Below are positions 61,567 through 64,000 of a stretch of 64,000 bases of DNA, one piece after another (position 1 is the stretch's first letter; the number at the start of each line of letters is the position of its first letter). Source of the DNA: Pseudomonadota bacterium (lineage in GTDB: Bacteria > Pseudomonadota > Gammaproteobacteria > JAADHS01); contig JAKACW010000008.1 of the NCBI GenBank assembly GCA_021821045.1, forward strand, positions 2,501-66,500. The letters are read 5' to 3'. The notes below the pieces were generated by a model that ran no database searches, was not told where the DNA came from, and worked only from the letters and a program-made list of their open reading frames with translations. The position numbers and the translations under genes were made by a program.

Positions 61567-62802
61567 ATGCAAGCTATATATAGGAATGTGTTTGGCGGAA
61601 AGTCGGGGCTCATCGGGTTACTGATCCTGGCGGCTTTGATCTTCGTCGTAATGCCTCTGTCCATGGATATCTTCCGGCTGAACCTTGTCGGCAAGTACCT
61701 GACGTACGCCTTCGTCGCCGTAGGCTTGGTACTGATCTGGGGTTACGGCGGAATATTAAGCTTGGGGCAAGGCGTATTCTTCGGCCTCGGCGGTTACTGC
61801 ATGGCGATGTTCCTCAAACTGGAAGCGTCGGATCCCCAGAGCACGGCCATTCAATCCACGCCGGGCATCCCGGACTTCATGGATTGGAACCAGATTACGG
61901 AACTGCCGTTTTTCTGGGAGCCGTTCCACAGTCTCACGTTTACGCTGCTCGCCATTATCGTGGTGCCGTCCATCTTCGCCTATCTCATCGGTGTGACGAT
62001 GTTCAAACGGCGGGTGAGCGGCGTCTACTTTGCCATTATTACCCAGGCGGTCGCCGCTATTCTCACCATCCTCATCATCGGCCAGCAAGGGTTCACCGGC
62101 GGCGTCAACGGCATCACCGACCTCAAGACGTTACTGGGTTGGGATATCCGAACCGACTCCGCCAAGTACGTTCTCTACTATGTCAATGGCGCCCTGCTGT
62201 TGCTTTGCATCCTGATCGCCCGCCTGATCCTTGCCACCAAGTTCGGCCGTCTCCTCCTCGCCATGCGCGATAAAGAAGATCGCGTGCGTTTCTCCGGCTA
62301 TGACGTTGCCAATTTCAAGATTTTCATCTTCTGCGTGGCGGCGGCCTTTTCGGCCATCGGCGGCGCCATGTTCACCCTGCAAGTGGGGTTCATGTCGCCG
62401 TCGTTCGTCGGCATCGTACCGTCCATCGAGATGGTCATCTTCGCCGCGGTCGGAGGTCGCCTGTCCCTGATCGGAGCGGTCTACGGAACGTTGTTGGTCA
62501 ACTGGGGCAAGACGACCTTCTCCGAAAGTTTCCCCGAGCTGTGGCTGTTCTTGATGGGAGGCTTGTTTATCGCCGTGGTGATGCTGTTCCCCAACGGATT
62601 GGCCGGACTGTATGACAAGTACGCTAAGCGCTTCATTGTGAGCATAAGGAACATGGGCAGCGGATTCCTTGACAAAAGAACGTTTCAGAAACCGGCTTTT
62701 ATGGATCGCGTGTTGATGCAGGCCAAGCTACAAGCCATCGCAACGTGGTTGGGTCAGATTCGCCCCCAGCGGGACGACCTTAAGCACAAACAACCGGCCT
62801 GA
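61567..62802 (+). CDS. urtC: Urea ABC transporter permease UrtC
   Basis: 411 residues, LivM-type permease with about ten helices and the UrtC segment LVLIWGYGGILSLGQGVFFG. Pairs with UrtB. AAGAGGAC lies upstream; 21 bases after urtB. Confidence 0.94.
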   Translation: MQAIYRNVFGGKSGLIGLLILAALIFVVMPLSMDIFRLNLVGKYLTYAFVAVGLVLIWGYGGILSLGQGVFFGLGGYCMAMFLKLEASDPQSTAIQSTPGIPDFMDWNQITELPFFWEPFHSLTFTLLAIIVVPSIFAYLIGVTMFKRRVSGVYFAIITQAVAAILTILIIGQQGFTGGVNGITDLKTLLGWDIRTDSAKYVLYYVNGALLLLCILIARLILATKFGRLLLAMRDKEDRVRFSGYDVANFKIFIFCVAAAFSAIGGAMFTLQVGFMSPSFVGIVPSIEMVIFAAVGGRLSLIGAVYGTLLVNWGKTTFSESFPELWLFLMGGLFIAVVMLFPNGLAGLYDKYAKRFIVSIRNMGSGFLDKRTFQKPAFMDRVLMQAKLQAIATWLGQIRPQRDDLKHKQPA

Positions 62803-62828
62803 GCCGCAGCCCCCAAGAGGACATTGCA

Positions 62829-63575
62829 ATGGATACAAACACCTCAGTCGCCCTCGCCGTGGAGGACCTCACCGTCTCTTTCGACGGCTTCAAGGCCGTG
62901 GACGGTCTCAACTTCTATGTCGAAAAGGATGAACTGCGAGTCGTTATCGGCCCTAACGGCGCCGGCAAAACCACGTTGCTCGACCTGATCTGCGGCAAGA
63001 CCAAGGCCACCAGCGGCAGCATCAAATTCATGAACAAGGAATTGACCAAACTCGCCGAGCACAACATCGTGCGGGCCGGCGTGGGACGGAAGTTTCAAAC
63101 GCCGTCGATCTATGAAAACCTCACCGTGTTCGAGAACTTGGAAGTCTCTTTCCCACGCGGACGCGGCGTGCTCGGCTGCCTCGGCTTCCGGCGCACGCCG
63201 GATGTGATTCAGCGGGTCGAGGAAGTCGCGGAACAGATTTTCCTCAAGGACTTGCTGCACAGCGAAGCAGGGCTGCTCAGTCACGGCCAGAAGCAATGGC
63301 TGGAAATAGGCATGCTGCTGATCCAAGATCCCGAACTCTTGATGCTCGATGAACCCGTGGCCGGCATGAGCGTCAAGGAGCGGGAGCAAACGGCGGAACT
63401 GCTCAAGCGGATCTGCAAAGGCCGCTCCGTCATCGTCATCGAGCACGATATGGAGTTCGTGCAGCGCATCGCGCACCGCGTCACCGTGCTTCACCAAGGC
63501 AAAATTCTCGCCGAAGGCCGGATGGAGAAAGTGCAAAGTGATCCCAAGGTCGTCGAGGTCTATCTTGGTCATTGA
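62829..63575 (+). CDS. urtD: Urea ABC transporter ATPase UrtD
   Basis: 248 residues, LivG-type ATPase. Walker A GPNGAGKTT, signature LLSHGQKQWLEIG (the UrtD form), Walker B LLMLDEPVAGM and switch His in VIVIEHDMEF. AAGAGGAC before the ATG. Confidence 0.95.
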   Translation: MDTNTSVALAVEDLTVSFDGFKAVDGLNFYVEKDELRVVIGPNGAGKTTLLDLICGKTKATSGSIKFMNKELTKLAEHNIVRAGVGRKFQTPSIYENLTVFENLEVSFPRGRGVLGCLGFRRTPDVIQRVEEVAEQIFLKDLLHSEAGLLSHGQKQWLEIGMLLIQDPELLMLDEPVAGMSVKEREQTAELLKRICKGRSVIVIEHDMEFVQRIAHRVTVLHQGKILAEGRMEKVQSDPKVVEVYLGH

Positions 63576-63594
63576 TAATAGCGAGGACTCTCCC

Positions 63595-64000
63595 ATGCTC
63601 AACGTCAACAATCTCACCGTCTCCTACGGCCAAAGCGAAGTGATTCATGGCATCAACTTCGAGGCCAAACCCAACGAAACCTTAGCCATCATGGGTCGCA
63701 ACGGCATGGGCAAGACAACCCTGTTCAAAGCCATGATGGGCATTTTGCCCAACGGCGCCGGCTCGGTCGCGGTCGACAACAAGCGCATCAGCGGCATGCC
63801 AAGTCACCAACGCGTAGCGAGCGGCCTGGCTTACGTGCCGCAAGGGCGCATGATCTTCCCCAACATGACCGTGAAGGAAAACATCGAAACCGGCTTGGAG
63901 ACGTCCAATCACAAAACCGTCCCCATGGAGATCTACGATTTGTTTCCCGTGCTGCACGACATGCGCCACCGCAAAGGCGGCAACCTGTCCGGGGGTCAGC
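63595..64000 (+). CDS. urtE: Urea ABC transporter ATPase UrtE, N-terminal part
   Basis: 135 codons visible; the gene runs off the right edge at the signature motif (NLSGGQ). LivF-type ATPase: Walker A GRNGMGKTT and YVPQGRMIFPNMTVKENIETG, typical of UrtE. 19 bases after urtD, with GCGAGGA before the ATG. Confidence 0.94.
   Translation, partial: MLNVNNLTVSYGQSEVIHGINFEAKPNETLAIMGRNGMGKTTLFKAMMGILPNGAGSVAVDNKRISGMPSHQRVASGLAYVPQGRMIFPNMTVKENIETGLETSNHKTVPMEIYDLFPVLHDMRHRKGGNLSGGQ

Noticed and set aside
1-64000. CRISPR arrays, tRNA/rRNA genes, insertion sequences or prophage genes
   Set aside because: No regularly spaced direct repeats, tRNA-like cloverleafs, transposase or integrase frames were seen; the only repeats are REP-like palindromes.

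Overview
The window comes from a moderately GC-rich gammaproteobacterium. The order tyrS / M23 peptidase / anmK / erpA / bactofilin / DUF6776 / argC is a familiar gammaproteobacterial core arrangement, and prlC, srkA and a complete CcmABCDEFGHI system fit the same class. An unusually dense set of multiheme c-type cytochromes points to a respiratory or chemolithotrophic lifestyle with electron transfer across the outer membrane. No ribosomal RNA, tRNA, CRISPR array, transposase or phage gene is visible.

Layout. 1-9.7 kb: tyrS start, a response regulator / CheC / diguanylate cyclase operon, cell-wall genes (M23 endopeptidase, anmK), erpA, bactofilin, argC, and a PAS kinase-like protein that lacks an ATPase domain. 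9.9-14.2 kb: a six-domain c-type cytochrome split in two frames at an A9 run, and divergently a pentaheme cytochrome with an NHL-propeller lipoprotein. 14.2-28.3 kb, all minus strand: an SUMF1/FGE-like membrane protein, ccmABCDEFGHI, a TlpA-like lipoprotein, a small cytochrome c, two Reg_prop beta-propeller proteins and a GGDEF-EAL protein with a CXXCH haem site in its periplasmic sensor. 28.5-35.0 kb, plus strand: a MoxR/DUF58/BatABD operon. 35.1-36.8 kb: a receiver-PP2C-HATPase regulator.

36.9-52.3 kb, minus strand: a 15-kb cluster that looks like a trans-envelope electron conduit. In transcription order it holds a tetraheme cytochrome, a parvulin prolyl isomerase, a putative outer-membrane barrel, two triheme c7-type cytochromes, a cupredoxin lipoprotein, a third triheme cytochrome, two NHL lipoproteins, an 11-haem cytochrome, and ResB, CcsA and a TPR protein. 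ResB/CcsA is a second haem-delivery route besides Ccm. The pentaheme/NHL pair at 12-14 kb is a paralogous module of this cluster.

52.5-64 kb: xthA, prlC, srkA, then a nitrogen-scavenging island with formamidase (fmdA, fmdB, XRE regulator) and divergent urea transport genes (urtABCDE, window ends inside urtE). Both transcription units carry consensus sigma-54 -24/-12 promoters, with a 12-bp inverted repeat between them. Small REP-like palindromic repeats occur in three intergenic regions.
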